Shown here: positions 35,825 through 43,599 of the stretch, one piece after another
How the letters are laid out: each line of letters begins with the position of its first letter
How positions within the stretch are numbered: the stretch's first letter is position 1
NCBI GenBank assembly: GCA_963839285.1
Contig: CAWIUN010000006.1
Location: forward strand, 1 to 64,000
Source: DASSSQ01 sp963839285
Lineage (GTDB): Bacteria; Actinomycetota; Thermoleophilia; Gaiellales; Gaiellaceae
Length of the DNA: 64,000 bases
Reading direction: 5' to 3'
Translations under genes and position numbers: made by a program
The notes under the pieces: model-generated
Told to the model about the DNA's origin: nothing
Seen by the model: only the letters and a program-made list of their open reading frames with translations
Databases searched by the model: none

Positions 35825-36532
35825 GTGGACGGCACGCCTTTCACCCGCGTCTCGACCGGTCGCATCTCGGCGGACATCGTCAACCAGATCAAGGTGGCGA
35901 TCCGGGACGGGAGGCTGACGCCGGGCGACCAGCTGCCGCCCGAGCGCGACCTGACCAGGCAGCTCGGCGTCAGCCGCGTCTCGGTGCGCGACGCGCTGCG
36001 GATGCTGGAGGCCACGGGCCTGGTCGAGGTGCGCGTCGGCGCGCGCGGCGGCGCCTTCGTCACGGCTCCCGCCCCGCGCCTCGTCTCGGAGGGGCTCGCC
36101 GACATGCTGATGCTGGCCGAGACGACGCCCGCCGAGGTGACCGAGGCGCGCAGGATCTTCGAGCTCGGCATGCTCAAGCTCGCCTGCGAGCGGCGCACGG
36201 ACGAGGACATCGCCGCGCTCGGGGAGATCTGCGACCGCGCCGACGCGGCCCTCGCCGCCGGGACCTACGACGCGGCGATCTCCGCCGAGTTCCACACGCG
36301 CCTCGCCCGCTGCGCGCACAACACGGCGATCGCGCTCTTCGCCGAGACCTTCCAGGGCCCGCTCCTGCGCTCGCTCCAGCAGGCGCGCAAGGTCGACCCG
36401 CAGATGGGCCGGGTCGGCGCGCTCGAGCACCGCGCGCTCGTGGAGGCGATCCGCGCCCGCGAGCCGAAGACGGCGAAGGAGATCCTCTCGTCCCACCTCG
36501 GCCGCACCGCCCAGCGCGTCGCCGACACGTAA
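35825..36532 (+). CDS. FadR-type GntR regulator
   Basis: This 235-residue regulator has an N-terminal winged helix (NQIKVAIRDGRLTPGDQLPP, then LGVSRVSVRDALRMLEATGL) and a C-terminal all-helical FCD domain with candidate metal or ligand His residues in EFHTRLARCAHN and EHRALVEAI. The GTG at 35825 has no ribosome-binding site and is 10 bp from a -10-like TACCAT, suggesting leaderless translation. It shares its recognition helix and the segment EVRVGARGGAFV with the second GntR at 38957. It is the likely reader of the TGGT-N3-ACCA boxes across 35.8-59.2 kb. Confidence 0.9.
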   Translation: MDGTPFTRVSTGRISADIVNQIKVAIRDGRLTPGDQLPPERDLTRQLGVSRVSVRDALRMLEATGLVEVRVGARGGAFVTAPAPRLVSEGLADMLMLAETTPAEVTEARRIFELGMLKLACERRTDEDIAALGEICDRADAALAAGTYDAAISAEFHTRLARCAHNTAIALFAETFQGPLLRSLQQARKVDPQMGRVGALEHRALVEAIRAREPKTAKEILSSHLGRTAQRVADT

Positions 36533-36536
36533 CAGC

Positions 36537-37754
36537 GTGCCCCGACGAAGGACAGGCGCCAGCGCCCTGGTGCCGCTCTACGTCGCCTCGGCGATCCTGA
36601 CGCTCGGCGAGGGAGGCTTCATCCTGCTCGTGCCGCCGTACATGCACGGGCGGCACGTGCCCGAGGTGGCGATCGGGGCGGCGGTCTCGATCTACGGCGT
36701 CGTCTCGCTCGTCTCCCGGATCCCGGCCGGCGCGGTCTACCGCTCCCACCGCGCCTGGTGGCTGATCGCCGCGGGCTGCCTCGTCTCGTCGCTCGCCTTC
36801 GCCGGGATCACCCGGACCGCGCACCCCGCGCTCCTGACGTTCTTCGTCGCACTCGACGGCGCCGGCTTCGCGATCGCCTCGACCGCGAACATGGCCGCGC
36901 TGCTCGACCGGCGGCCGGCCGGCGCGAACGCCGGCTCGATCATGGGCTGGTACACGGGCAGCCTCGGGGCGGGCTACGCGGTCGCCGGGTTCGCCGGCGG
37001 CGCGCTCGGCGACGCGCTCGGGCCCGGCGACGCGATCCTCGTGCTGGCCCTCGTCCCGCTCGTCGCCGCCGCTGCGCTCTCGACCGCCGTCCGCTCGACC
37101 GCGCCGGAGCGGGCCACCGTCGAGCCTTCCGCGCGCGGGGCCTGGTGGCGCGACTTCCGCCACGTGCCCTCGCTCGTCTGGCTCGCGTTCTTCGTCACGC
37201 TCTACATCAACCTCGTCTCGGGCGTGCTGCTGACGTTCTTCCCGATCTACGGGCTGGCGATCGGGCTCTCGTTGACGCAGATCGGCATGCTCCAGGGCGT
37301 GCACGGCGGCGCCGCGGCGGTCGTCCGCTTCCTCTCCGCGCCCGTCTTCCGCGTGGTCTCGTACCAGCGCGTGCTGCCGGCGATGGTCGTGCTCTCCGGG
37401 ATCTCGATCGCCACGATCGGGGGCGTCACCTGGCTCGGCGCCCTCGTCGTCGCGTGGGGAGGGCTCGGGCTGACGCGCGGGCTCCTGCGCGTGGCGTCTG
37501 CGGCGCTCGTGATGGACGCGGCCGGCGACACGGACGCCCGACGCGGTGCCGCCTCGGGCATCTACCTGGCCGGGCTCGACCTCGGCAAGATCGTCGGGCC
37601 CGTCGTGGGCGGCGCCGGCGCCGAGACGGTGGGCCTGCGGACGACCTTCCTGCTCGCGAGCGTCTGCTTTCCGGTCGTCTACTTCGTGTTCGCGGCGCTG
37701 ACCCGCCGAAGGGAGGGCCGGGTCGTCCCGGCCCTCTCCTCCTCCGACTCCTAG
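36537..37754 (+). CDS. MFS transporter
   Basis: This 405-residue protein has about 12 hydrophobic segments. The loop 2-3 region has RIPAGAVYRSHRAWW, and the second half has the paired LGKIVGPVVGGAGAETVG. The GTG at 36537 is 4 bp after the GntR stop, so the two are co-transcribed. It is related to the MFS gene at 56519 (shared GLSLTQIG and LDLGKIV segments). It probably carries the aromatic or carboxylic acid inducer. Confidence 0.87.
   Translation: MPRRRTGASALVPLYVASAILTLGEGGFILLVPPYMHGRHVPEVAIGAAVSIYGVVSLVSRIPAGAVYRSHRAWWLIAAGCLVSSLAFAGITRTAHPALLTFFVALDGAGFAIASTANMAALLDRRPAGANAGSIMGWYTGSLGAGYAVAGFAGGALGDALGPGDAILVLALVPLVAAAALSTAVRSTAPERATVEPSARGAWWRDFRHVPSLVWLAFFVTLYINLVSGVLLTFFPIYGLAIGLSLTQIGMLQGVHGGAAAVVRFLSAPVFRVVSYQRVLPAMVVLSGISIATIGGVTWLGALVVAWGGLGLTRGLLRVASAALVMDAAGDTDARRGAASGIYLAGLDLGKIVGPVVGGAGAETVGLRTTFLLASVCFPVVYFVFAALTRRREGRVVPALSSSDS
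37713..37736. terminator. hairpin inside the end of the MFS gene
   Basis: A 10-bp GC stem (37713-37722 with 37727-37736) with a TCGT loop lies in the last codons of the MFS gene, just before the overlapping stops of the convergent genes at 37751-37754. Confidence 0.55.
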
Positions 37755-38896
37755 CCCGCGATCGGGAGCGGCAGGCCCGGCGTGTCGAGGCGTTGCTCCA
37801 TGCAGCTGATCTTGCCGGTGCCGTTCACCTCGCCACCGGAGCGCGGCGCGTTGTCGCGGCGACCGCCGTCCGAGCTCGTCGTGCAGAGCGTCTTGCCGAG
37901 CAGGAACGGGCTCGTCGGCGTCTCGAGCGGGCCGTCGTTGCGGAGCCCGTTCGTGCCGGCGGGGTTGCGGAAGAACTCCTCGACCGTCCCGTCCTTCTCG
38001 ACGACGACGATCGCCTGCCGCTCGTTCGCGTCGGCCCAGATGCGGCCCGCCCGGTCGAGCGCGATCCCGTCGGCGCCCTCGAGGTACGGGCTCTGCGCGA
38101 GCACCGCGTCCAGGCAGAGCGTGTCCTCCGGGGACGGGTAGGTCGAGTCGCAGCCCAGCGGGCTCGCCGGGTCGCCGGCGGCGTCCATCAGCACCCGCCA
38201 GATCGCGCCGCGGGCGGTGTCGGCGACGAGCAGGTCGCCGGACGGCGTGAACGCGAGGCCGTTCGCGACCAGGTTCTGCGGGTTCGGCGAGCCGGAGCCC
38301 TGGAGCGTCGTGTTCTCGCGTCCGACGCCGAGCGCATTCGCCATCGGCGGGATCCGGAAGACCTCGTCGGCGACGCCGCCGCCGGGGCCGACGCGGTAGA
38401 CGATCCCCTCGCCGAGCGTGCCGTCGCTCGCCCAGAGGTTGCCGCGGCGGTCGAAGGCGATGCCGTTCGCCCGCGGCGCGCCGGTCGCGAACGGCGTGGC
38501 GACGGAGCTCGCATCGCCCGGCTCGAGGACGACGATCGTGTCCTGGGTCGCGCCGCTGCCCGTGACGTAGAGCCGTCCGTCGGGACCGAAGGCGAGCCCG
38601 CTCGGCGAGCACGGGGACGGGATCGTGCCGACCTGCGTCTTCACCGTCGTCGCCGGGTCGATCCGCCAGACCGTGCACGGGCTGCCGCGCTCGGCGACGT
38701 AGAGGAAGCCGGCGGCGTCGCCGGTCAGGCCTTCGATCCCGCCCGTGCCGACGAAGACCGTCCGCCAGGTGGCGGAGTCGCCCAGCCGCTCGAGCGGGCT
38801 CGGGCCGCTCGCGTTCCCGCCGAGAGCGGTGCCGATCAGGGCGCCCGCGGCGGCGACCAGTGCGGCCGTCGCGAAGAACCGTCGTGACCTTCGCAT
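37751..38896 (-). CDS. exported SMP-30/gluconolactonase-like beta-propeller protein
   Basis: This 381-residue protein has a signal peptide (MRRSRRFFATAALVAAAG...) and NHL/SMP-30-like propeller repeats, each with a GLAFGPDGRLYV-type strand (for example PSGLAFGPDGRLYVTGSG, NGIAFDRRGNLWASDGTL, NGLAFTPSGDLLVADTARG, DGIALDRAGRIWADAN). It may be an extracellular lactonase or a binding scaffold. The ATG at 38896 is preceded by AAGGGAG; a longer frame to 38956 lacks this. Its stop overlaps that of the MFS gene. Several cysteines could form disulfides. Confidence 0.82.
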   Translation of the reverse strand: MRRSRRFFATAALVAAAGALIGTALGGNASGPSPLERLGDSATWRTVFVGTGGIEGLTGDAAGFLYVAERGSPCTVWRIDPATTVKTQVGTIPSPCSPSGLAFGPDGRLYVTGSGATQDTIVVLEPGDASSVATPFATGAPRANGIAFDRRGNLWASDGTLGEGIVYRVGPGGGVADEVFRIPPMANALGVGRENTTLQGSGSPNPQNLVANGLAFTPSGDLLVADTARGAIWRVLMDAAGDPASPLGCDSTYPSPEDTLCLDAVLAQSPYLEGADGIALDRAGRIWADANERQAIVVVEKDGTVEEFFRNPAGTNGLRNDGPLETPTSPFLLGKTLCTTSSDGGRRDNAPRSGGEVNGTGKISCMEQRLDTPGLPLPIAG

Positions 38897-38943
38897 CGTG
38901 TTCTCCCTTCGCGTGGGTCGCCGGGGCCGACCGGCGACGAGAC

Positions 38944-38949
38944 TAGACT
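38944..38949 (+). promoter_or_regulatory. -10 element TAGACT, leaderless promoter
   Basis: TAGACT ends 7 bp before the ATG of the second GntR gene, leaving no room for a ribosome-binding site. The same element occurs 8-10 bp before the starts at 46353, 50170 and 59164 (TAGGCT or TAGACT). Confidence 0.5.
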
Positions 38950-38956
38950 GCGTCAA

Positions 38957-39715
38957 ATGTCACACGGACGGCGCCCGCAGAGCAACGACCTTTTCGCGCC
39001 GGTCTCGATCGGCCGCGCGTCGTCGGCGATCGCCGACCAGATCCGCACGGCGATCGTCTCGGGCCGGCTCGAGCAGGGCGAGCGGCTCGCGCCGGAGCGG
39101 GAGCTGGCGGAGCAGTTCGGCGTCAGCCGCGTGACGGTGCGCGACGCGCTCCGCGGCCTCGAGGCGATGGGGCTGATCGAGGTGCGGGTCGGCGCGCGCG
39201 GAGGCGCGTTCGTCCGGGCGCCGAGCGGCGCGCACGTCGGCCAGGCGATGTCGGACATGATGGTCCTCTCCGCCGTCGGCGCCGGCGACATCGTCGAGGC
39301 GCGGCTGATCGTCGAGCTCGGCACCGTCACGCTCGCGTGCGCGCGGGCGACCGAGGAGGATCTCGCCGGCCTGCGCGAGAGCGTCGAGGCGGGCGCCGAC
39401 GAGATCGCGGCCAAGAGCTACACGCGCGAGCGCTCGTGGGAGTTCCACTCGCTGCTCGCGAAGATCGCGCACAACGCCGCGGTCGAGGGGCTCACCCACT
39501 CGTTCCGCTCGACGCTGTCGATGCACCCCGTGCGGGCGCGGGAGGGCAGGAAGGCGCACGCGGCGAGCGTCGACGAGCACCTGCGGATCGTGGAGGCGCT
39601 CGAGCAGCGCGACGCCGCCGCGGCCCGCGAGACGATGGCCGCGCACCTGCTGCGGGGAACCGATCTCGCCGAGCGCTCGGCGGCGCTGCTCGAGTGGTGG
39701 CGCGCGAAGCCGTAG
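38957..39715 (+). CDS. FadR-type GntR regulator (second copy)
   Basis: This 252-residue paralogue of the 35825 regulator has winged helix SSAIADQIRTAIVSGRLEQG and FGVSRVTVRDALRGLEAMGL, then EVRVGARGGAFVRAP. The FCD domain includes WEFHSLLAKIAHNAAVEG and HLRIVEALEQRDAAA. The near-identical recognition helix implies that the two proteins bind similar operators. The ATG at 38957 is leaderless relative to TAGACT. No TGGT-type box is seen directly before it. Confidence 0.9.
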   Translation: MSHGRRPQSNDLFAPVSIGRASSAIADQIRTAIVSGRLEQGERLAPERELAEQFGVSRVTVRDALRGLEAMGLIEVRVGARGGAFVRAPSGAHVGQAMSDMMVLSAVGAGDIVEARLIVELGTVTLACARATEEDLAGLRESVEAGADEIAAKSYTRERSWEFHSLLAKIAHNAAVEGLTHSFRSTLSMHPVRAREGRKAHAASVDEHLRIVEALEQRDAAAARETMAAHLLRGTDLAERSAALLEWWRAKP

Positions 39716-39926
39716 GGCCGCGCAAGGTCGCGATCGTCGCCGGCGCGAGCGGGAACGGGAAGACAACGCTGGGGCGGGAGTCCTCTTCGCCTGGGCGCTG
39801 CGGTCGCACTTCCGCCGCCGGCGGGAATGGCCGCAGGCGTTCGCCCACCTTCGCGTCGTCCGGCTGCGGACGGCGGCCGAGGTGGACACGTTCCTCGCCG
39901 GCGCGGGCGCGCACGCGATCGACTAG
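39697..39926 (+). pseudogene. P-loop NTPase remnant with internal deletion
   Basis: Starting at a GTG at 39697 is AREAVGPRKVAIVAGASGNG followed by KTTLGRE, a P-loop of the adenylate/shikimate kinase-like type. It is followed after a frame change by FAWALRSHFRRRREWPQAFA and VVRLRTAAEVDTFLAGAGAH with a stop at 39926. These are the beginning and end of a P-loop kinase-like domain with the middle (about 100 or more residues) missing. It overlaps the end of the GntR gene. Confidence 0.6.
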
Positions 39927-39938
39927 GCTCGGCGGCCG

Positions 39939-40394
39939 ATGCGCGTCGCGATCACGGCAGACCACAACGGCGTCGCGGTCAAGGAGCGGCTGATCGCGTG
40001 GCTGCGCGAGCAGGGCCACGAGGTCGACGACCGGGCTGCAGAGGTCGGCGAGGAGGTCGTCGACTACCCGCCGCTCTGCGAGGACGTCTGCCGTCGCGTC
40101 CTCGACGGCCGCGCGGACTTCGCGCTCGTCGTCGGCGGCTCGGGCTCCGGCGAGGCGATCGCGTGCAACAAGCTCCGCGGCATCCGCGCGACGCTCGCCC
40201 TCGACCCGTGGGTGGCCGAGATCGCGCGGGCGAACAACGACGCGAACGTGCTGGTGACGGGCGCGAAGGTGGTCGCGCCCGACTACGCGGTGCTGATCGT
40301 CGAGCGCTGGCTCGCGACGTCGTTCCGCGGCGGGCGCCACGCCGAGCGGATCGCGATGATCGAACGGCTCGAGCGCGGCGAGTCGCTCCTCTGA
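39939..40394 (+). CDS. RpiB/LacAB-family sugar phosphate isomerase
   Basis: This 151-residue protein has the N-terminal VAITADHNGVAVKERLIAWL, the active-site region DYPPLCEDVCRRV, VVGGSGSGEAIACNKLRGIR and ANVLVTGAKVV. RpiB enzymes interconvert ribose/ribulose 5-phosphate or similar sugars. The catalytic Cys region reads GSGSGEAIACNK, with the Cys shifted relative to the usual CGTGIGM pattern, so the substrate may differ from ribose 5-phosphate. The ATG at 39939 follows the kinase remnant. Confidence 0.85.
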   Translation: MRVAITADHNGVAVKERLIAWLREQGHEVDDRAAEVGEEVVDYPPLCEDVCRRVLDGRADFALVVGGSGSGEAIACNKLRGIRATLALDPWVAEIARANNDANVLVTGAKVVAPDYAVLIVERWLATSFRGGRHAERIAMIERLERGESLL

Positions 40395-40408
40395 CCCTCG
40401 GGGTCAGA
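40390..40408. terminator. hairpin overlapping two convergent stop codons
   Basis: TCTGACCC / GGGTCAGA form a perfect 8-bp stem with a TCG loop. The TGA of the RpiB gene (40392-40394) and that of the hydrolase gene (40404-40406) both lie in the stem. Confidence 0.55.
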
Positions 40409-41252
40409 CGCTGCCGAGGAAGTCGAGCAGGCGCGGCGGGGCGGTCTCCTCGGTCTGCTCGTCGACCGGCACGTCCCAGTACTCCGACCGCGGCAGGCAT
40501 TCCTCCAGGTAGCGCGCGGCCGAGGTGGCATGCGATGCGTCATGGCCCGGGACGACGAGCGCGGGGAGGTCGAGCTGCAGCAGGTCCTCCGGCTCGGCGC
40601 CGGCGACGGTGTCGCGGTCGAACAGCGTCCTGCCCATGCCGCCGACGACCTGGCGGTAGCGGTCCGGATCCCACGCGGCGTAGGCCTCGGCGAACGCGGC
40701 GTCGTTGCGGATCGCGCTCACCCACGGCCCGACGCGCGCGTCCTTCGAGAAGCCGGCGTCGGTCTCGCGCGCGAGGCCGACCACGGCCTCGAGCCCCTGC
40801 TCGGCGACGAAGCCGAGGTGCTCCGCGAAGCGGGCGTGCTGGGTCAGCCGGTAGCGCGGCCCGCCGGCGGGCGAGTAGAGCACCAGGCTCAGGACGCGCT
40901 CCGGGTGCGCGACCGCGAGCGCGACCGCGATCGAGCAGCCGACGCAGCCGCCCAGCAGGTGCGCGCGCTCGATCCCCAGGTGGTCGAGGAGCGCGAGCCC
41001 CTGCGCGGCGTAGTCGTCCCAGGCGATCTGCTCGACGCGGCCTCCCGACCGGCCCGACTCCCGCTTGTCGAACGCGATGCACGTGTAGCTGCGCGACAGG
41101 TGCCCGAGCAGGTTCAGGCGCCGGTAGATGCCGAAGTCGGTCCAGTTCTCGACCTTCGCGTCGAAGCCGCCGGGCGAGAAGAGCAGCACCGGCGGGCCGT
41201 CGCCGCTCACCTCGTAGCGGGTCTCGATCCCGTCGCAGAGGACCGTCGCCAT
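40404..41252 (-). CDS. alpha/beta hydrolase with Cys in the nucleophile position
   Basis: This 282-residue alpha/beta hydrolase has the oxyanion region LLFSPGGFDAKVENW, an FDKRESGRSGG strand, and a nucleophile elbow reading LLGGCVGCSIAVA. The usual GxSxG Ser is replaced by Cys, as in dienelactone hydrolases. The C-terminal part has LVVPGHDASHATS (candidate His/Asp). In a meta-cleavage or lactone pathway a Cys hydrolase is reasonable. The ATG at 41252 overlaps the upstream gene stop (TGATG). Confidence 0.85.
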   Translation of the reverse strand: MATVLCDGIETRYEVSGDGPPVLLFSPGGFDAKVENWTDFGIYRRLNLLGHLSRSYTCIAFDKRESGRSGGRVEQIAWDDYAAQGLALLDHLGIERAHLLGGCVGCSIAVALAVAHPERVLSLVLYSPAGGPRYRLTQHARFAEHLGFVAEQGLEAVVGLARETDAGFSKDARVGPWVSAIRNDAAFAEAYAAWDPDRYRQVVGGMGRTLFDRDTVAGAEPEDLLQLDLPALVVPGHDASHATSAARYLEECLPRSEYWDVPVDEQTEETAPPRLLDFLGSV

Positions 41253-41833
41253 CAGTCGCCCTGGACCGCCCTGCCGTTGCGCACGTCGTCGGCGTAGGCC
41301 GCGATCGCCTCGTCGAGCAGCCGGGGCACCGCGCGGATGCGGCCGTCGAGCCAGGGGCCCCCGCCGAGGCCGCCGAGGACGGGGATCGAGACGGACGCGA
41401 CCGCCTCGGCGCCCGCGTCCGGGCCGGAGTGGCGGAAGTCGATCAGCACCGCGCCTGCCTCCTCCATCGCGCGCGCCTCGTCGGCGGACTCGATCTGCGC
41501 GAAGACCGGGATACCCGCGGCGGCGAGCGCCCGCACGTGCTCGACGCCCTCGACCTTGACGAGCTCCGCGCCGGCCTCGAGGAGGCGGCGCGCTCCCCCG
41601 ACGCTCGGCTGGGGCAGGTCGCAGCTGAGCAGGGCCCCGTGCACGCCGCGCCGCACGATCCGGCAGAGGACGAGCAGCTCGTCGAGGCTCTCGACGACCG
41701 AGTCGCCGACGGAGACGAGCTCGACGCCTGCGTCGTCCGCGACCTGCGCGCTCGCCGGGTCCCAGCAGACGACGGCGGCGATCTTGCGGCCGTCGCGCTT
41801 CATCGCCTGCAGCGCCGCGACGTCGAGCGTCAC
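41252..41833 (-). CDS. PanB-like/phosphoenolpyruvate-mutase-superfamily TIM-barrel protein, short
   Basis: This 193-residue protein begins with TLDVAALQAMKRDGRKIAAV and has DDAGVELVSVGDSVVES. The PanB-type conserved GDS metal motif is present, as are AGAELVKVEG and IPVFAQIESADEARA. It resembles ketopantoate hydroxymethyltransferase but is about 70 residues shorter. It may catalyse an aldol or lyase reaction on a 2-keto acid rather than pantothenate synthesis. It overlaps genes on both sides (GTGA and TGATG). Confidence 0.7.
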   Translation of the reverse strand: MTLDVAALQAMKRDGRKIAAVVCWDPASAQVADDAGVELVSVGDSVVESLDELLVLCRIVRRGVHGALLSCDLPQPSVGGARRLLEAGAELVKVEGVEHVRALAAAGIPVFAQIESADEARAMEEAGAVLIDFRHSGPDAGAEAVASVSIPVLGGLGGGPWLDGRIRAVPRLLDEAIAAYADDVRNGRAVQGD

Positions 41834-42264
41834 GCGCGGAGGGCGGTCAGCAACGCGGCCACGTCGTCCTCGTCGGTCGTGGCCATCAGGTTCCGCGCGT
41901 ACGGCCGCAGCGCCGCGATCGTCGCCATCACCTCGCTGCGCTCGCCGAGGACGAGGCCGGAGCACATGATCCCGCGCTCGGACGCCGCGGCCGCGATCGT
42001 CGCCGCCGCGGCGGCGTCGGCGGCCCCCGTCGCGATCATGATCGCGACGTCGCTCTCCGCGAGCTCCGCCGGCACGGTGCCGTCCGAGTGGACGAAGCGC
42101 GCGCCCTGCCACGGCTTCTCGGCGACCCGGTCGACCACCTCCGCCGCGGCGTCGTCGAGCGCGATCACGAGCGCGGCGCGGCCCCCGATCGGCCGGTCGA
42201 TCCGGTAGCGCGCCTCGGCGGCGGTCGCCGCGCGGGCGCAGCTCGAGAGCAGGCTGCCGTGCAT
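41830..42264 (-). CDS. small alpha/beta protein of unknown function
   Basis: This 144-residue Ala-rich protein is made of alternating strand and helix segments (for example AALVIALDDAAAEVVDRVAE and DVAIMIATGAADAAAAATIA, then MCSGLVLGERSEVMATI). I see no catalytic motif. It sits 2 bp behind the Rieske gene and overlaps the PanB-like gene, so the three are co-translated. The glycine-poor Rossmann-like pattern might indicate a subunit or chaperone role, but this is open. Confidence 0.6.
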   Translation of the reverse strand: MHGSLLSSCARAATAAEARYRIDRPIGGRAALVIALDDAAAEVVDRVAEKPWQGARFVHSDGTVPAELAESDVAIMIATGAADAAAAATIAAAASERGIMCSGLVLGERSEVMATIAALRPYARNLMATTDEDDVAALLTALRA

Positions 42265-42266
42265 CG

Positions 42267-43556
42267 TCACACCGTAGTGTGCGCCATCCCGAGCTTCGCC
42301 GTCAGCGCGTCGCGGCTCGCCTCGATGAAGTCCTCCTCGTTCGGCAGGACGATCGCCGCCGAGCGGACGCGGTGGTGCGCCGGATCGACGCCGGGCGGCA
42401 CGCTCCCCTCGTCGCGGAGCGCCTCGACCGCCTTCCGGAGCTTCTGGCGCGCCTTGATGATCCCCGTGTCGGAGGAGACGAGCCGCTCCTTCGTCCGGTC
42501 GACGATCGGGCCCATCGACTCCTGCAGCGACGCGTCCTGCTGCGCGATCCCCCGCACGCCCGAGAACGCCTCGCCGCGCTGCTGCGCGCCGCGGTCGATC
42601 AGGTAGTCGACGTCCTTGTTCTCCTCCGGCCGGTAGGTGCCGGGGATGTTGCGGCTGTGGACGCCGTGGCCGGCCTTCATGTTGTCGCGCTCCTCCGGCG
42701 TCAGCGCGCGCGTCGGGTGGTAGTCGAACGTGTAGACCCAGCAGTTCTCGTCGTCGATCGGCACCCAGAAGTGGCCGTGGACGGGGTGGTCGCCCCGCGG
42801 CGGCACCATCGTGAAGCTCGGCAGCACGTAGGGCGTGATCCGCCAGTAGTAGGAGCCCTGCTCGGCGTTCCGGCGGGCGCCGACGAAGAGGCCGCCGTCC
42901 GCCTCCGCGACCTCGAAGAACGGGCGCAGGTCGTCGAGGTTGTACTGGTTGCCCTTCGAGCCCTTGAAGAGCGGGTCGTTCTTGAGCCCGCCCGCGTGCA
43001 GCCAGGAGACGTGGCTCGAGTCGATCCCGCCCTCGAGCGCCTGCAGCCAGTTCGACTCCTGCCAGCGCTTCGACGTATAGGTCTGCTCCGGCGGGACGCG
43101 GCAGAACTCGAACTCCGGCAACGGCGGCTTCGTCTCCGGGTCGCCCATGTACGTCCAGAGGATGTCGCCGACCCTGACGAGCGGGTAGGAGGTCGTCTGC
43201 ACCTTGGTGCGGAAGTTCGAGTTCTCGGGCTCCGACGGGACGTCCAGGCAGTTGCCGTTCACGTCGAACTTCCAGCCGTGGTAGGCGCAGCGGATGCCAC
43301 ACTCGCCGTAGACGTTGCCGAACCAGAGCGAGGCGCCGCGGTGCGGGCAGAACTCGTCGAGCAGGCCGTAGTTGCCGTCGCTGTCGCGGAAGGCGATCAG
43401 GCGCTCGGAGAGGATCTTGACGCGGACGGGCGGCGACTCGGGCTCCGGCAGCTCCTCCGCGAGCATCGCCGGCAGCCAGTAGCGCCGGAACATCTCCCCC
43501 GTCGGCGTCTCCGGGCCGGTCCGGGTCAGGAGCTCGTTGATCTCCGTCTTGAGCAT
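42267..43556 (-). CDS. Rieske non-heme iron oxygenase, alpha subunit (phthalate 4,5-dioxygenase family)
   Basis: This 429-residue oxygenase has a Rieske site CPHRGASLWFGNVYGECGIR followed by CAYHGWKF (CxH...CxxH, residues about 69-95), then mononuclear iron ligands in EGGIDSSHVSWLHAG (His/His). It resembles phthalate 4,5-dioxygenase and aromatic O-demethylase oxygenases. The ATG at 43556 follows an AAAGGA site. No ferredoxin/reductase partner is encoded in the window. It lies directly downstream of ligJ and of a GntR-type box, with the PanB-like and 144-residue genes following. Confidence 0.9.
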   Translation of the reverse strand: MLKTEINELLTRTGPETPTGEMFRRYWLPAMLAEELPEPESPPVRVKILSERLIAFRDSDGNYGLLDEFCPHRGASLWFGNVYGECGIRCAYHGWKFDVNGNCLDVPSEPENSNFRTKVQTTSYPLVRVGDILWTYMGDPETKPPLPEFEFCRVPPEQTYTSKRWQESNWLQALEGGIDSSHVSWLHAGGLKNDPLFKGSKGNQYNLDDLRPFFEVAEADGGLFVGARRNAEQGSYYWRITPYVLPSFTMVPPRGDHPVHGHFWVPIDDENCWVYTFDYHPTRALTPEERDNMKAGHGVHSRNIPGTYRPEENKDVDYLIDRGAQQRGEAFSGVRGIAQQDASLQESMGPIVDRTKERLVSSDTGIIKARQKLRKAVEALRDEGSVPPGVDPAHHRVRSAAIVLPNEEDFIEASRDALTAKLGMAHTTV

Positions 43557-43584
43557 TGCGGCATCCTTTCGTTCACAAAGGCCG

Positions 43585-43599
43585 AATGATCATACCATT
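43585..43599. promoter_or_regulatory. GntR-type box before the Rieske gene
   Basis: AATGATCATACCATT contains TGAT-CAT-ACCA, one mismatch from TGGT-N3-ACCA, with AATG/CATT ends. It overlaps the ligJ stop codon and lies 29 bp upstream of the Rieske start. Confidence 0.45.
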
